From Carboxydocella sporoproducens DSM 16521 (GTDB lineage: Bacteria > Bacillota > GCA-003054495 > Carboxydocellales > Carboxydocellaceae), in contig NZ_FUXM01000012.1 of NCBI RefSeq assembly GCF_900167165.1, positions 1 through 62,281 of the forward strand: a DNA stretch of 62,281 bases, read 5' to 3'. The position numbers were made by a program, and so were the translations under genes. Of this stretch, positions 1 to 8,078 are shown piece after piece. Each line of letters starts with the position of its first letter. The stretch's first letter is position 1. The notes beneath the pieces were generated by a model, which searched no databases, had not been told where the DNA came from, and saw nothing but the letters and a program-made list of their open reading frames with translations.

Positions 1-48
1 ATTGTTTGTCTTTCAACTTCAATTTTACCACAGGTGGATGCCTGTTGC

Positions 49-306
49 TTATTTTTTACAACATTTGAGGCTGGGGTGAATTTTTCCCTCAGCCTCTTGT
101 TTTGCGCTAAAAACCAGGTCATCCAGTAGAATATTGGCTAACAGAGGCCTTAAAGGTCCTCCTTGTGGCGTTCCTTCCTCCGTTTCCCGGACGACCCCGT
201 TCACTATCACTCCGGCATTCAGATAAGCGCGTATCAGCCTTAGCACAAATTTATCTCTCACCTTGCGGACCACTCGAGCCATGAGTATATTATGGTTGAC
301 GCTGTC
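49..306 (-). pseudogene. Group II intron reverse transcriptase/maturase fragment
   Basis: The frame contains the RT stretch that follows the first catalytic block: DSVNH, then LMARVVRKVRDK, then NGVVRETEEGTPQGGPL and LLANILLDDL. Full-length relatives have about 400 or more residues. Here the N-terminal palm/finger part is missing: an internal deletion joins intron domain I RNA directly to this block. The YADD catalytic box and the maturase and HNH regions are absent because the frame diverges after LLDDL. An open frame extends upstream to 462, but that part is intron RNA sequence read as protein. This is a remnant, not a functional gene. Confidence 0.85.
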
Positions 307-735
307 GTGCTCGTCGTACGAACGCATCGGTTCCTTTTCACCTTTCGGTTCGGCCCTTCCGCTTTCCGGCGTCCCATACTGGCGTACTATAGCCTCTGCT
401 GACTCCTGCGGATTCAGTAGAATCTTTCGACTCTGGTTACCAAATCGCTTGGCGTATTCCACAGGCCTCCTCAGATAAGAACATCATCTTTCCTCCTGCG
501 CTTGCCCAAGTTTACCGCTACAGCCTTTGGCGGCTTTGGATTTTGTTGTGCGTTGGCAACTCATCCGACTATAACGGCCTCAAATTGGGTTCGTGTACCT
601 CAAGCCGTGCGTTTGCCTACGGCTTCCTTCAGATTCCGCCTCGCGAAGCACACCCTTGCCTTTGGCTAACGGTAGGCGCTCGCCAGCCCCAGTTCAAGAC
701 TTTTACTCTATAGATGACGCCCATGCTGGGCGTAC
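49..735 (-). mobile_element. Degenerate class C (IIC) group II intron, 5' part plus reverse transcriptase fragment
   Basis: Read on the minus strand from 735, the sequence begins GTACGCCCAGCATGGGCG, close to the group IIC intron 5' consensus (GUGYGCCCGGCAUGGG), and continues with recognisable domain I blocks (for example AATCTGAAGGAAGC near 630 and GAGGTACACGAACCCAA near 595). This matches the general layout of the Oceanobacillus iheyensis group IIC intron as remembered. The intron-encoded protein is reduced to a short internal piece, and no domain V/VI-like 3' end is visible before position 1. The 5' boundary lies 6 nt after a terminator stem, the classic IIC target. It should be inactive as it stands. 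Confidence 0.85.
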
Positions 736-740
736 AGCAC

Positions 741-777
741 AAAAGAAAGGAGTCTGGCAGTCAGACTCCTTTCTTTT
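741..777 (-). terminator. Rho-independent terminator of the lysine-rich protein gene
   Basis: A long perfect stem (AAAAGAAAGGAGTCTG and its complement) with a 5-nt loop lies directly after the stop codon of the 782-1021 gene and ends in T-rich sequence on the minus strand. It is also the insertion landmark for the group II intron at 735. Confidence 0.85.
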
Positions 778-781
778 ATGT

Positions 782-1021
782 TTATTTTTTCTTATTCACT
801 TGTTTTTTTGCTCCTTTTTTAGTTGCCTTTATTTTTTTTGCTTTTTTTACCGCTTTTTTAGTGGATTTTTTAACAGGTTTTTTAACAGTTAATTCAACTT
901 TTTTAGTAGGAGTTGTAGGAGTTGCCGGAGTTGCCGGTGTTGCAGCTGCAAATGCCATACTAGAACCTATAAAGCTGGCTAAGGTGCCTACTAAGATAAT
1001 TTTTTTGGTTGTTTTTAACAT
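782..1021 (-). CDS. Small exported lysine-rich protein, function unknown
   Basis: This encodes 79 residues. Residues 1-26 form a Sec-type signal peptide: KTTKK basic start, hydrophobic core IILVGTLASFIG, and a likely cleavage after AFA. Next comes a short Ala-Thr-Pro linker (about 27-40). The rest is a tail dominated by lysine with KKxVKK, KKAVKKAKK and ATKKGAKKQ repeats and no acidic residue except one glutamate. The composition resembles histone H1 tails or cell-wall/DNA-binding basic tails, but no family is recognised. A strong AAAGGAGG site precedes the ATG. A sigma-54-like promoter ends 55 nt upstream and a terminator follows, so it is a single-gene transcript. The adjacent NtrC-type regulator is the obvious candidate activator (inference). 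Confidence 0.8.
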   Translation of the reverse strand: MLKTTKKIILVGTLASFIGSSMAFAAATPATPATPTTPTKKVELTVKKPVKKSTKKAVKKAKKIKATKKGAKKQVNKKK

Positions 1022-1070
1022 AAAAATACGCCTCCTTTAAATTTAAATTTATTTAGCATGCATATATTTT

Positions 1071-1091
1071 TTTAAGCAAATTCTATGCCAA
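1071..1091 (-). promoter_or_regulatory. Sigma-54 (-24/-12) promoter for the lysine-rich protein gene
   Basis: The minus strand reads TTGGCATAGAATTTGCTTAA. The GG of the -24 box and the GC of the -12 box are separated by exactly 10 nt, matching the sigma-54 consensus TGGCAC-N5-TTGC. The predicted transcript start near 1064 leaves a leader of about 43 nt containing the AAAGGAGG site. An enhancer-binding protein gene of the GAFTGA class is the next gene upstream, which supports the call. Confidence 0.75.
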
Positions 1092-1143
1092 AACAAATTG
1101 TCGCCGAATTATTCATTTAACAGGACTTGCTTGTAATACTTTT

Positions 1144-1191
1144 GAAAAAAATGGGTAATTTTCGCCCATACCTTTGGGCAAAAATTACCCA
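1144..1191 (-). terminator. Terminator of the NtrC-type regulator gene; possible dual-use dyad
   Basis: TGGGTAATTTTCGCCCA (1152-1168) pairs with the complementary arm at 1175-1191 with one mismatch, followed on the minus strand by seven T. It terminates the regulator transcript. Its centre is about 95 bp upstream of the -12 element of the sigma-54 promoter, a usual distance for an enhancer site, so it could also be a binding dyad (speculative). Confidence 0.75.
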
Positions 1192-1199
1192 CGATCTTT

Positions 1200-2546
1200 T
1201 TAATCCTGTAATTTATGCTCTTTCATCTTAGCATATAAAGAACGTCTATTAAGCCCAAGTTTTTTTGCCGCTAAAGTTCTATTCCAATTAGTTTCCTCTA
1301 AAACCTTTAATATTATCTTTTTTTCAATATCAGCAATTATCTCTTTAAGAGGCAAATGCTTAAAATCGTTTTCAATTTCAAAATCTGTTAAATTTATAGG
1401 TAAATGTTCTGGCAAAATTATATTTGATTGTGTCATAATTACCGCTCTTTCACAAATGTTTTCTAATTCCCTTATATTTCCAGGCCAATCATAATTTTGC
1501 AAAATCCTCAGCGCATCATTAGATATACCCTTAATTTTTTTGTTAAATTCAATGCTATATTTATTCAAAAAATATTGTACCAATTGTGGTATATCTTCCT
1601 TGCGTTCTCTTAACGGAGGTAAAAAGATAGGAATAACATTTAATCTAAAATATAAATCTTCTCGGAAACTACCCTCTTTTATCATTCTCTCCAAATTTTT
1701 ATTTGTTGCAGCAATAATCCTTACATCTATTTTAATTGATTCAGTTCCACCCACTCGTTGAATTTCTTTTTCCTGTAAAACTCTCAATAATTTAGCCTGA
1801 ATAGGTAAACTTATCTCCCCAATTTCATCCAAAAAAATACTTCCATTATTCGCCAGTTCAAATAATCCATATTTTTTACTAACTGCACCCGTAAATGCTC
1901 CACGTTCATGACCAAATAATTCACTTTCTAATAAATTTTCTGGTAGAGCTGCACAGTTTACTTTAATGAATGGTCCATTATGACGGTTACTATTGAAATG
2001 AATTGCTTTGGCTACTAATTCTTTACCTGTTCCGCTTTCTCCAGTTATTAAGACAGTAGCATTTGTGTTAGCAACCTTACCTATAATTTTATAAACCTCT
2101 TGCATAGATGAACTATTTCCTATAATTGTTTCTGGTTGATAAACCTGTTCTAGTTGCAAACGTAACTCTTTTATTTCACTAGCTAATTGTTGCATTTCTA
2201 ATGCTTTTTTGATTATTAATAATAATTCCTCAATGTTAAAAGGTTTAACAATATAGTCAAATGCCCCCAGCTTCATAGCCTGAATTGCTAATTCTGTTGT
2301 AGAATAGGCAGTCATTAGAATTACATTAATGTTTTTGTTTTCATTTTGTATTTTCTTTAAAATATCAAAACCGCTTAAACCTGGCATTTTTATATCCATC
2401 AATACTACACTAATTTGATGCTTGTTTATTAATTCCAAAGCCAACTGCCCGTTTACAGCCTTGAAAACTTTATAACCTTCTTCCTCAAGTACTTCTTCTA
2501 AAAAATCAAGCACACTATCTTCATCATCAACTATTAATATATTCAT
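1200..2546 (-). CDS. NtrC-family sigma-54-dependent response regulator
   Basis: This 448-residue protein has the full three-domain layout. The receiver (1-115) has acidic pocket D7/D8, phospho-acceptor D51 in VVLMDIKMPG, and a conserved lysine in YIVKPF. The AAA+ domain (about 140-370) has Walker A GESGTGKE, the sigma-54 contact loop GAFTGA, and Walker B IFLDEIGE. A C-terminal Fis-type helix-turn-helix (about 405-445) contains NRTLAAKKLGLNRRSLY. It should activate sigma-54 promoters after phosphorylation, most likely by the kinase at 3094-4968. AAGGAGG precedes the ATG. Base composition is much more AT-rich than the genes after 5.3 kb, suggesting acquisition with the kinase. The best visible target is the promoter at 1071-1091. 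Confidence 0.92.
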   Translation of the reverse strand: MNILIVDDEDSVLDFLEEVLEEEGYKVFKAVNGQLALELINKHQISVVLMDIKMPGLSGFDILKKIQNENKNINVILMTAYSTTELAIQAMKLGAFDYIVKPFNIEELLLIIKKALEMQQLASEIKELRLQLEQVYQPETIIGNSSSMQEVYKIIGKVANTNATVLITGESGTGKELVAKAIHFNSNRHNGPFIKVNCAALPENLLESELFGHERGAFTGAVSKKYGLFELANNGSIFLDEIGEISLPIQAKLLRVLQEKEIQRVGGTESIKIDVRIIAATNKNLERMIKEGSFREDLYFRLNVIPIFLPPLRERKEDIPQLVQYFLNKYSIEFNKKIKGISNDALRILQNYDWPGNIRELENICERAVIMTQSNIILPEHLPINLTDFEIENDFKHLPLKEIIADIEKKIILKVLEETNWNRTLAAKKLGLNRRSLYAKMKEHKLQD

Positions 2547-2583
2547 GTACTGATCCCTCCTTCATAAGGTTTTAAATTTCTCC

Positions 2584-2917
2584 GTTTTTCTCGCTTAATC
2601 TCAGATTTCACTTTGACAATAACCAACCATTTGGCTGATTATAACGGCAGTGCATAATCTTGGATGAATATGGGTAACCACAACCAGACCGCTTATGCAT
2701 TTTACAATATCTGGTCGGTAGAATTCCACATATTCTCCAGCGGCAACCCTCCCATGTCTCACAGGGTCTTTGCCCTAAATTCCCTCGTTCTGCCTGCACT
2801 GGAGGTGGAATGTCAGAAATGCTCCTTTACAGGGTCTTAGCCCGAATGGATGTTAGCCTGACTATCCCGACTCCTGGTTGTCAAAGTGCTAATCTTTATT
2901 GATTAAGCAAGAAAAAC
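2584..2917. mobile_element. Small non-coding element with long inverted repeats (MITE-like)
   Basis: The two ends match in inverted orientation: GTTTTTCTCGCTTAATC at 2584-2600 mirrors 2901-2917 with one mismatch, and CACTTTGACAA at 2609-2619 mirrors 2878-2888 exactly. A short unmatched spacer lies between the blocks at each end. The ~334-bp interior has no convincing gene; a 63-codon frame at 2608-2799 is chance. It carries two copies of an ACAGGGTCTT-N-GCCC motif (2760 and 2830). It separates the kinase and regulator genes, which probably were adjacent. A TATAAT at 2638-2643 (minus) might help transcribe the regulator. Target duplication was not identified. Confidence 0.55.
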
Positions 2918-3093
2918 AGAATCATTCCTTTCCGCACACCGCCTGACTGCCCCTGACGCCGCGGTCTTGAGCCTGACAAGGGCCACACAGCAGCTCCGCT
3001 CGCCCTTGACAGGCGAAAAGGAGCGTGGTGTATAATGGCCTCTTGCGGTGGGCGTTTATACGCTGCCGCCATCATCGGCCGTTTATTTGTGAT
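2918..3093. other. GC-rich intergenic stretch of unknown origin
   Basis: This piece between the repeat element and the kinase stop is clearly richer in G+C than both flanking genes, so it is foreign to the AT-rich island. A minus-strand frame without start can be read through about 2890-3040 but matches nothing recognised. No terminator with a T-run was found for the kinase gene here. Confidence 0.35.
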
Positions 3094-4968
3094 TTATTCC
3101 CAACACTCTTGGGGAACAGGGTGGTTTAAGGATAATATTACAACAAATTCACTGCCTTTATTTTCCATACTATGAACTTCTATTTCCCCACCATGATTTT
3201 TTACAATTTCATATGCGATAGCCAAACCTAATCCCATACCTTTAGGTTTTGTAGTAAAAAAAGGATCAAATAACCTAGAGTATAACTGAGTTGGTATGCC
3301 CACTCCAGTATCTTTAAAACTAATTTTTATGGCTTGCTGTTTTTCATCAAACCAGGTAGTAATATGTAATGTCCCACCATCTGGCATAGCTTGTATAGCA
3401 TTGTAAATTATATTATTAAAAACAATTTCCAGTTGACTTTCATCACATCTAATCAAGGGTAAATTTTGCTGTAAATCAATTTTTATTTTTATAGAAGTTG
3501 GAATAATTTCTTGGACAAAAGCCAAAACTTTTTTAATTATATGATTTACATTTTGTTCTATCAGATTTATCTGTTGTGGTTTAGCAAAAAAAAGCAGTTT
3601 TTCAACCAGGTTATTTAAACGTTCAATCTCTCTAGTTATCGTTTTTAAAGCTTTTTGACTAGGAATTTGATTTCCTTTTTTTAGCCAAAATTGAATATAA
3701 CCATGTATCGCAGTAAGAGGATTGCGAATTTCATGAGCAACCCCAGCCACTAGCGTCCCTAAAGATGTTAACCTTTCACTTCGTCTGATAATGCTAAGCA
3801 TTTTTTCTCTTTCAGTTATATCTCTTATTGTTAAAGCTATACCCAAGAATTTTTCATTGAAATCTTTTAATATTGCTGTTCCTATCAATAAATCTATTTG
3901 TTGTTTTGCTCTATTTGTTAATGTTATTTTTTTATCTTTTATTCCTTGTTCATATTTATACGTTTCATCTATCACCTGTTTAATTTCATCTTCAATTATT
4001 ATTTCAGTATACTTTTTATTGTTCATTTCAATAACCGGGTTTATCTGTAATATGTTTATAAAAGCTCTATTAATTAAAATTATTTTCTTGTCAAAATCCA
4101 ATGCCAATATTCCTTCATCAATACTATTTAATATTATTTTGTTATAACCATAAACTCTTCTTAATTCTTCAGATAAACTATTAATTGCTTTGGCGATCTC
4201 ACCTATCGGGCCTACACTAACAGGTATAAAAGTATTTAAATTTTGTTTTAACTGTGACAGGCCATATTTTATTTTTTTTACCTCTTTTTCAAAATTATTT
4301 ATTAAAAAAACACTACCACTAATACCAACTAAAAAACCTAATATAATTATTTTATAAATTTTATTCCTGCTATTTTCAAGATTTTGTATTGATGGTTGTA
4401 AATTTTCTCGTACCCAAACTACACCAATAATTTTACCGTTTACATAAACAGGTGAATAACCCTCTATACTACCGTTCTGATTATTTACTCTTATTATTTT
4501 ATTTCTACTTCTAATTACATTTATAAAAATATTTTGTTGATTTGGTGTAAAAGTTTCAATTAAAGAAATCTCGCCAGGCAGACTATTACTTATAATAATC
4601 TGATTTTCTAAAGAATAAAATCCAATCTCTGTTTTAGGAAAGTTATTACTAATAGAATCTATAACTTTTTTAATTTCTAATCCAAATGGTTTTGATATGC
4701 TAATCTTAGGTACAGTTATATTTATTTTTTTCTGTTTCTTTCCAATTATTTTAAAATTGGTCTTTTTAAATTCATATAATGGAATCGTTTTAGAGATAAC
4801 TATTTCTAAAATCTTATTAAGATTACTTTTCTGTTGCTCTAATAAAACTTTTTGTGTTTGATTTATTTCCCAAAGTATAAAAAAAGACAGAACTGATGTT
4901 ATCAACAATACCATTCCTATTAAAACTAAAATCTGAAAAATTAAGCCCTTAGAATATATTTTTTTCAA
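3094..4968 (-). CDS. Membrane sensor histidine kinase (NtrB-like)
   Basis: This 624-residue protein starts at TTG (strong GGAGGGAGGAG site). It has a TM helix at about 8-30, an extracytoplasmic sensor region at about 31-205 with many lysines and isoleucines, and a second TM at about 206-225. A PAS-like segment (about 275-385) starts at ILNSIDEGILALD. The HisKA box GVAHEIRNPLTAIHG carries the phospho-histidine. The HATPase core has NNIIYNAIQAMPDGG (N box), DTGVGI (G1) and GMGLGLAI (G2). It should autophosphorylate and pass phosphate to the response regulator at 1200-2546. The last dozen residues (SLNHPVPQECWE) are unlike usual kinase tails and border foreign GC-rich DNA, so the 3' end may have been altered by an insertion. 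Codon use is AT-rich. Confidence 0.9.
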   Translation of the reverse strand: MKKIYSKGLIFQILVLIGMVLLITSVLSFFILWEINQTQKVLLEQQKSNLNKILEIVISKTIPLYEFKKTNFKIIGKKQKKINITVPKISISKPFGLEIKKVIDSISNNFPKTEIGFYSLENQIIISNSLPGEISLIETFTPNQQNIFINVIRSRNKIIRVNNQNGSIEGYSPVYVNGKIIGVVWVRENLQPSIQNLENSRNKIYKIIILGFLVGISGSVFLINNFEKEVKKIKYGLSQLKQNLNTFIPVSVGPIGEIAKAINSLSEELRRVYGYNKIILNSIDEGILALDFDKKIILINRAFINILQINPVIEMNNKKYTEIIIEDEIKQVIDETYKYEQGIKDKKITLTNRAKQQIDLLIGTAILKDFNEKFLGIALTIRDITEREKMLSIIRRSERLTSLGTLVAGVAHEIRNPLTAIHGYIQFWLKKGNQIPSQKALKTITREIERLNNLVEKLLFFAKPQQINLIEQNVNHIIKKVLAFVQEIIPTSIKIKIDLQQNLPLIRCDESQLEIVFNNIIYNAIQAMPDGGTLHITTWFDEKQQAIKISFKDTGVGIPTQLYSRLFDPFFTTKPKGMGLGLAIAYEIVKNHGGEIEVHSMENKGSEFVVILSLNHPVPQECWE

Positions 4969-4974
4969 AGTTCT

Positions 4975-5280
4975 CCTCCCTCCTCTCCTAGAACTTTTTT
5001 AATTTTAACAATATTAATCTAGAAAAACAAAAAACTGCCTGCAGTCAAAAGCAAACAGGACTCATAATTTACTAACTCAACTTTCGCATGTCTGAAAACC
5101 AAGCAAACTCTCGAAATAAGCGGAAAAACTGGCTTTTTCTACTGCTTTAATGACACTTTCAATGGTTCTTGAGTATGTCTACTATCTTTATTGCTTGTCT
5201 CTTTTCTTTCATCACTTGTCCTCATATTTCTACCTTAACACTCTAAGTTATCCACATCAAGCCTTAAAGCATAATTTCCT
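4975..5280. other. Intergenic region with a possible decayed coding remnant
   Basis: No intact gene is present. On the minus strand a short frame around 5065-5160 reads like protein (SVIKAVEKASFSAYFESLLG) but is bounded by stops and lacks a start. Just upstream, another frame reads IVDILKNH before a stop, as if a frameshift separated them. It could be the tail of a dead transposase. The kinase gene's ribosome site lies at 4970-4990. Confidence 0.3.
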
Positions 5281-5318
5281 AAAACAAAAAAGGCCTCTTC
5301 CCCGCGGGGAAGGGCCTT
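5281..5318 (-). terminator. Terminator after tal
   Basis: AAGGCCTCTTCCCC and GGGGAAGGGCCTT form a strong GC stem 4 nt past the tal stop codon, followed on the minus strand by a T-run. Confidence 0.9.
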
Positions 5319-5321
5319 ATT

Positions 5322-5969
5322 TTACTTGCCTGCTACCTTTTGCCAGTCGGCCAGGAACTTCTGAATCCCGATGTCAGTCAATGGATGCTTCAGCATTTGT
5401 TGCAATACCCCGTATGGGATGGTGGCAATATGGGCACCCGCTTTGGCTGCCTCAACTACATGCATGGGATGACGGATGGAAGCAGCGATGATTTCCGTTT
5501 CCAGTCCGTGCAAGTCGAAAATGGCAGCGATATCGGCAATCAGCTGGATACCATCATGGCTGATATCATCCAGGCGCCCGACAAAGGGGCTGACATAAGT
5601 GGCCCCCGCCAGGGCAGCCAGCAAGGCCTGGCTGGCGGAAAAAATCAGAGTGACATTGGTGCGAATCCCTTCTTTAGCCAGCACCTTAACCGCTTTCAAA
5701 CCTTCGCCGGTCATGGGGATTTTGATCACGATATTGGGATGAATAGCTGCCAGCTGCCGGGCTTCAACCAGCATCCCTTCCGCTTCAGTGCTGATTACCT
5801 CGGCACTGATGGGCCCATCCACAATAGCGCAGATTTCCCGTACTACCTCTTCGAAATTTCGTCCTTCTCTGGCAATCAAGGACGGGTTAGTGGTAACTCC
5901 GGCAATGACTCCTAAATCGTTAGCTGCTTTAATTTCTTCGATATTGGCTGTATCAATAAACAATCTCAT
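5322..5969 (-). CDS. tal: Transaldolase (short, fructose-6-phosphate aldolase-like type)
   Basis: This 215-residue protein is typical in length for the compact TalC/FSA class. It begins [18 protein letters not shown], has [12 protein letters not shown], the Schiff-base lysine in VIKIPMT (about residue 83), and the C-terminal [15 protein letters not shown]. It moves dihydroxyacetone units between sugar phosphates in the cytosolic pentose phosphate pathway. Its ATG overlaps the fba stop codon (ATGA), so it is translationally coupled as the last gene of the fba-tal unit and is followed by a strong terminator. The same pair follows spo0F in Bacillus subtilis. Transaldolase versus FSA activity cannot be decided by eye. 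Confidence 0.93.
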   Translation of the reverse strand: MRLFIDTANIEEIKAANDLGVIAGVTTNPSLIAREGRNFEEVVREICAIVDGPISAEVISTEAEGMLVEARQLAAIHPNIVIKIPMTGEGLKAVKVLAKEGIRTNVTLIFSASQALLAALAGATYVSPFVGRLDDISHDGIQLIADIAAIFDLHGLETEIIAASIRHPMHVVEAAKAGAHIATIPYGVLQQMLKHPLTDIGIQKFLADWQKVAGK

Positions 5970-6820
5970 GCTTTACCACTGCTCCCGAATACCCGTATTT
6001 TTTCCCGGATTACTTCAATAGCCGCTTCCCTGGCCGGAGTCAGCACCTTGCGCGGATCAATTTCCTTTTCATCCCGAGCCAGCACTTCCCGCATGGCGGC
6101 GACGAAGGCTTCCCGGATATTGGTGTCAATATTTACCTTGCGCACCCCCAGACGGATGGCTTCCTGGATGGCTTCATCAGGTACACCGGAAGAACCATGC
6201 AAAACGATGGGAACATTTACCAGGGAGCGAATTTTCTTCAACCGCTCAAAATCCAGCCTGGGCACTCCCTTGTACTGACCATGGGCAGTACCGATAGCCA
6301 CAGCCAGAGCATCTACGCCGGTGCGCTCTACAAAAATGCGGGCTTCTTCCGGGTCGGTGAACAAAGCCTCTTTTTCATCTACAGAGATATCATCCTCAGT
6401 ACCACCGATTTTACCCAGTTCCGCTTCTACGGAAACACCTACTGCATGGGCCACGTCAATAACTTTTTTGGTAAGAGCAATATTTTCTTCCAGGGGTAAT
6501 TTGGAACCATCGATCATGACGGACGAAAAGCCCGCCCGGATGCATTTCATCACCTGTTCGAAGCTGGTGCCATGGTCCAGATGCAGGGCCACCGGCACAG
6601 TAGCTTTTTCCGCTGCTGTTCTGGCCATTGCCACTATGTAATCCAATCCAGCATATTTGATGGCTCCCTGACTGGCCTGCATGATAACCGGAGCCTTTTC
6701 CGCTTCAGCTGCAGCGATGATCGCCTGGACAATTTCCATGTTGTTGCAGTTAAAGGCACCGACGGCATATCCGCCAGCTTCTGCCTCTTTCAGTAGTTCG
6801 GTAATCGGTACCAGTGCCAT
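5966..6820 (-). CDS. fba: Class II fructose-1,6-bisphosphate aldolase
   Basis: This 284-residue zinc aldolase of glycolysis/gluconeogenesis cleaves fructose-1,6-bisphosphate to DHAP and glyceraldehyde-3-phosphate. The [10 protein letters not shown] start at 6820 is chosen because AAGGAGG stands just upstream; an open frame runs 29 codons further to 6907 but crosses a hairpin. Visible family marks are [11 protein letters not shown], the zinc ligand region [12 protein letters not shown], a second ligand in [10 protein letters not shown], and a third in PIVLHGSSG. It is cotranscribed with tal (4-nt overlap). Confidence 0.95.
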   Translation of the reverse strand: MALVPITELLKEAEAGGYAVGAFNCNNMEIVQAIIAAAEAEKAPVIMQASQGAIKYAGLDYIVAMARTAAEKATVPVALHLDHGTSFEQVMKCIRAGFSSVMIDGSKLPLEENIALTKKVIDVAHAVGVSVEAELGKIGGTEDDISVDEKEALFTDPEEARIFVERTGVDALAVAIGTAHGQYKGVPRLDFERLKKIRSLVNVPIVLHGSSGVPDEAIQEAIRLGVRKVNIDTNIREAFVAAMREVLARDEKEIDPRKVLTPAREAAIEVIREKIRVFGSSGKA

Positions 6821-6854
6821 ACGGATAACCTCCTTAATATTTTTAAATAGGCTG

Positions 6855-6894
6855 AAAAAGGAAAATACTAAACTTGTCCCTGCAAGTTTAGTAT
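6855..6894 (-). terminator. Perfect 12-bp inverted repeat, terminator or operator
   Basis: ATACTAAACTTG (6865-6876) and its exact complement (6883-6894) flank a 6-nt loop, followed on the minus strand by TTTTCCTTTTT. It lies between the 6920-7591 gene and fba. It most likely ends the upstream transcript, but the perfect symmetry also fits a repressor site for fba-tal. Confidence 0.6.
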
Positions 6895-6919
6895 ATGACC
6901 AGCCCAAACTCTTCTATGC

Positions 6920-7591
6920 TTATTTTTTGGTTTGTCCCTGGGGATAGGGAGAAAACAGCGGCGGTTCAATAATTGACAGGCTGCCGGCAGTCAATTCTAC
7001 TTCCTTTAGGCTTTTGATAGCAGCTAATTCCTGTTCATTCTCCACATAAACTACCCCTACCGCATCACAATCCCGGCAATGCAGTTCTATTCGGTCAGGC
7101 AGAAGATCCATGCCGATATGGGGATTGCCACAACTGCAATAAACCGCCCCATCTACCGCCAGGTCCTGCAGATAACTGACCGCCTGTAACATCACTTCCG
7201 GGGCCCGAAAATAGTCGGCATCCTCTATCTCCTGCAGCAATTTCAGCAACTCGGCCTCGTGGTTTTTCACCAGGCGGGCTACCTGCTCTTTCGGGCCCAG
7301 GTGCCCCAGATCCAGTTTGCTGTCAGCACAGATCAGGTTCAGCACCTTCTTGCCCCATACCTGTTTGCGGTGGAACTGGTAGAGATGTTTGGCATCACAG
7401 AGGACACAATCCACCTGCAAATAAACTTCCTGTCCTTTTTTCATCTTAAAAGTTGCTACCCGTGCTCCGCAGGAACAGAAAATTTCCAGGCTCTGACCCT
7501 TATTCAGTTGAAAAAGCGACAAACTATGCAGTTCCAGCCGTCCACAGGCAGGACACCTGATCGCAACACTGGCCTGGGTTGTAATGACCAT
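6920..7591 (-). CDS. Cysteine-rich (zinc-ribbon-like) protein of unknown function
   Basis: This 223-residue soluble protein has five cysteine clusters: CPACG (13-17), CSCG (about 39), CVLC (about 62), CSCG (about 152) and CRDC (about 172). These would suit two or three zinc ribbons or Fe-S sites. The middle (about 95-145) is helical with an acidic EAELLKLLQEIEDAD segment. No enzyme motif was recognised. It starts at ATG after GAGGTG. It sits between spo0F and fba, the place where Bacillus has no such gene, and carries its own sigma-H-like promoter (7618-7646), so a role at the onset of stationary phase or sporulation is inferred, not shown. Confidence 0.75.
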   Translation of the reverse strand: MVITTQASVAIRCPACGRLELHSLSLFQLNKGQSLEIFCSCGARVATFKMKKGQEVYLQVDCVLCDAKHLYQFHRKQVWGKKVLNLICADSKLDLGHLGPKEQVARLVKNHEAELLKLLQEIEDADYFRAPEVMLQAVSYLQDLAVDGAVYCSCGNPHIGMDLLPDRIELHCRDCDAVGVVYVENEQELAAIKSLKEVELTAGSLSIIEPPLFSPYPQGQTKK

Positions 7592-7617
7592 TGCTTTTAC
7601 ACCTCACTCGAAATTGA

Positions 7618-7646
7618 GTATTCGCCATCAACCCCCAAATTCCTGC
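7618..7646 (-). promoter_or_regulatory. Sigma-H-like promoter of the cysteine-rich protein gene
   Basis: The minus strand reads GCAGGAATT, 11 nt, then GGCGAATAC. The sigma-H consensus is RNAGGAWWW-N11/12-RNNGAATWW; only the last base deviates. It lies 27 nt before the ATG. Confidence 0.6.
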
Positions 7647-7685
7647 TACGTTTTTGGTCCCACCCATAAAAATTTTGTCCCACTA

Positions 7686-8045
7686 TCACAGGTATCTGGT
7701 TATGATCTGGCGCAACTCGTTGATATCAAAAGGTTTGGTCAAATACTCATCAATGCCTATTTTAGGCACCTGGGACATCACATCTAGCTCCCCGTATGCC
7801 GTCATTAAGATAATTCGACATTTTTCGCGTTTATCCTGCAATGCTTCTAAAACTTCCAAACCATTCATCCCCGGCATTTTCAAGTCAATCAACATGATGT
7901 CTGGCTGAAAACTAAGAAATTTTTCAATCGCTTCCTGGCCGCTAGCTGCCATTTCCAGCTGACTGGTTAAATCCTTGAGCGCTTCTCGCATTAACATGCG
8001 AATTCCTACCTGGTCATCCACAATTAAAATTTTCTTTTCTGCCAA
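7686..8045 (-). CDS. spo0F: Sporulation phosphorelay response regulator Spo0F
   Basis: This stand-alone receiver of 119 residues lacks an output domain. AEKKILIVDDQVGIRMLMREAL closely follows Bacillus Spo0F, including DDQxGIR. The phospho-aspartate is in DIMLIDLKMPGMNG, the MTAYGELD segment is shared with Spo0F, and the conserved lysine is in YLTKPFDINELR. The TTG at 8045 is preferred because GGGGGGA lies 7-9 nt upstream; an upstream GTG at 8066 has no good site. It should relay phosphate from sensor kinases to a Spo0B/Spo0A-type partner. The location near pyrG and fba-tal matches the Bacillus order. Transcription is probably from the sigma-H promoter at 8079-8107. Confidence 0.9.
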   Translation of the reverse strand: MAEKKILIVDDQVGIRMLMREALKDLTSQLEMAASGQEAIEKFLSFQPDIMLIDLKMPGMNGLEVLEALQDKREKCRIILMTAYGELDVMSQVPKIGIDEYLTKPFDINELRQIITRYL

Positions 8046-8078
8046 ATTTAGTCCCCCCAATCTCACTAGCTTAATTCC

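Noticed and set aside
2608-2799. 63-codon minus frame
   Set aside because: Lies inside the inverted-repeat element, has no ribosome site and no similarity recognised.
3006-3036. Plus-strand TTGACA ... TATAAT with perfect boxes
   Set aside because: Spacer is 19 nt and it points into the antisense of the kinase gene; no gene follows on that strand.
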